A stretch of DNA of 13,505 nt from ZLKRG08 sp051006515. Lineage in GTDB: Bacteria; Actinomycetota; Actinomycetes; Nanopelagicales; Nanopelagicaceae. The translations under genes and the position numbers were made by a program. A model generated the notes under the pieces. It did no database searches, was not told where the DNA came from, and worked only from the letters and a program-made list of their open reading frames with translations. Each line of letters begins with the position of its first letter. The stretch's first letter is position 1. Of this stretch, positions 12,566-13,505 are shown one piece after another. The DNA lies in assembly GCA_051006515.1 (NCBI GenBank), contig JBPCTD010000024.1, positions 1-13,505 on the forward strand. The letters run 5' to 3'.

Positions 12566-13505
12566 TTACGAAGATTTACTGCCAGTTGGCGAGGATCAAA
12601 CTAATTACCGTTTGGTCTCAAAAGAGGGCGTCAAAGTAGTTAAGCACGGAGATTTAGAATTTCTTGAAGTAGAGGCAGAAGCCTTAACTAAATTAACTGA
12701 AGTTGCGATACACGATATCAATCATTATTTACGTAGCGCACACTTACAGCAATTAGCGAACATCTTGAAAGATCCGGAAAGTTCTCCAAACGATCGCTTT
12801 GTAGCACTTGATCTGTTAAAGAATGCCAATATCTCTGCCGGCGGTGTTCTGCCAATGTGCCAAGACACTGGAACTGCGCTAGTTATGGGCAAGAAAGGTC
12901 AGTATGTGCTGACCAAAGGCAAAGATGAACGTTCGATCTCTGAAGGTGTTTACAACGCTTACACCAATTTAAATTTACGTTACTCCCAGATGGCCCCAGT
13001 AAATATGTGGGATGAGAAGAACACCGGCAATAACTTGCCTGCTCAAGTCGAAATTTATGCCGATTCTGATCACCAGAACGAATACAACTTCTTATTTATC
13101 GCTAAAGGTGGCGGTAGTGCTAATAAATCATTCCTCTATCAAGAAACGAAAGCAGTTTTAAATAAAGATGCTTTCTATCCTTGGCTAGAAGAGAAGTTGC
13201 GTTCGCTTGGCACTGCAGCTTGTCCGCCATATCACTTAGCAATCGTCGTTGGTGGCACTAGCGCAGAACACACGTTAAAGACGGCAAAATTAGCTTCAAC
13301 CAAGTATTTAGATTCATTACCTACTACTGGTGATGCGGCAACTGGCAGAGCATTTCGCGATCCAGAAGTTGAGCAAGAGGTCTTTAAAATTACGCAGCAA
13401 CTTGGAATTGGCGCACAATTTGGCGGAAAGTACTTCTGCCACGATGTGCGCGTAATTCGTTTGCCTCGCCATGGCGCATCGCTACCAATTGCAATTGCCG
13501 TTTCT
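12555..13505 (+). CDS. fum: Class I (iron-sulfur) fumarate hydratase, 3' end outside the window
   Basis: Class I fumarases interconvert fumarate and malate in the TCA cycle with an oxygen-sensitive [4Fe-4S] cluster. The visible 317 codons cover the N-terminal domain and most of the cluster region: GGVLPMCQDTGTALVMGKKG with ligand C102, RYSQMAPVNMWDEKNTGNNLPAQ, FLFIAKGGGSANKSFL, GTAACPPYHLAIVVGGTSAE with ligand C223, and FCHDVRVIRLPRHGASLPI. The window ends at residue 317, one residue before where the third ligand cysteine is expected (E. coli FumA C105, C224, C318). The ATG at 12555 overlaps the xseB end by 11 nt, with only a weak purine stretch as ribosome binding site. It is not related to class II FumC. 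Confidence 0.95.
   Translation, partial: MPFNYEDLLPVGEDQTNYRLVSKEGVKVVKHGDLEFLEVEAEALTKLTEVAIHDINHYLRSAHLQQLANILKDPESSPNDRFVALDLLKNANISAGGVLPMCQDTGTALVMGKKGQYVLTKGKDERSISEGVYNAYTNLNLRYSQMAPVNMWDEKNTGNNLPAQVEIYADSDHQNEYNFLFIAKGGGSANKSFLYQETKAVLNKDAFYPWLEEKLRSLGTAACPPYHLAIVVGGTSAEHTLKTAKLASTKYLDSLPTTGDAATGRAFRDPEVEQEVFKITQQLGIGAQFGGKYFCHDVRVIRLPRHGASLPIAIAVS

Noticed and set aside
1..13505. CRISPR array, prophage, transposon, toxin-antitoxin or defence system
   Set aside because: No regularly spaced repeats, no terminal inverted repeats with a transposase, and every sizeable gene is assigned to a core family or explained by context.

Overview
This window is ordinary, densely packed chromosomal DNA from an actinobacterium with moderate, AT-leaning base composition. 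I infer a freshwater acI-type member (Nanopelagicales, Planktophila-like), but only from gene order plus composition; no marker in the window settles the genus. Two gene orders point to Actinobacteria. The first is thrT-metT-rpmG-hadA-hadB-murB, then an aminotransferase, then trpT-secE-nusG-rplK. The second is ychF, rmuC, a DUF6542-type membrane gene, ispH, xseA, xseB and a fumarase. From memory, both resemble neighbourhoods in Mycobacterium and Streptomyces.

Left part (1-1310): the minus-strand group trpT-secE-nusG-rplK. It joins a tRNA to the SecE translocase subunit, the NusG elongation factor and ribosomal protein L11, of which only the first ten codons are present. A 146-bp divergent spacer with a palindrome cluster separates it from the plus-strand aspartate-type aminotransferase (1311-2552). 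That gene collides tail-to-tail with murB, and the stop codons of both sit inside one perfect inverted repeat.

Middle part (2541-8713): all genes are on the minus strand and tightly spaced. In transcription order they are ychF, typA, a zinc-free quinone oxidoreductase, tRNA-Thr, tRNA-Met, rpmG (L33), two MaoC-type dehydratase subunits (HadA/HadB-like) and murB. Several junctions are 4-8 nt overlaps, which suggests translational coupling. The theme is ribosome and translation GTPases plus lipid and cell-wall metabolism.

Right part (8714-13505): rmuC and a small four-helix membrane gene run on the plus strand and meet ispH (minus) with one base between them. ispH and xseA diverge from a 27-bp spacer with nearly abutting -10 elements. 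xseA-xseB (exonuclease VII) runs into a class I [4Fe-4S] fumarase that is cut by the window edge one residue before its expected third cluster cysteine.

I found no CRISPR array, phage, transposase, toxin-antitoxin pair or defence island, and nothing I would call a new multi-gene system. No gene-free stretch exceeds about 150 bp. The points worth following are small: promoter architecture at compact divergent spacers, a hairpin shared by two converging genes, an altered base-specificity motif in YchF, and the HadAB pair next to murB with no HadC.
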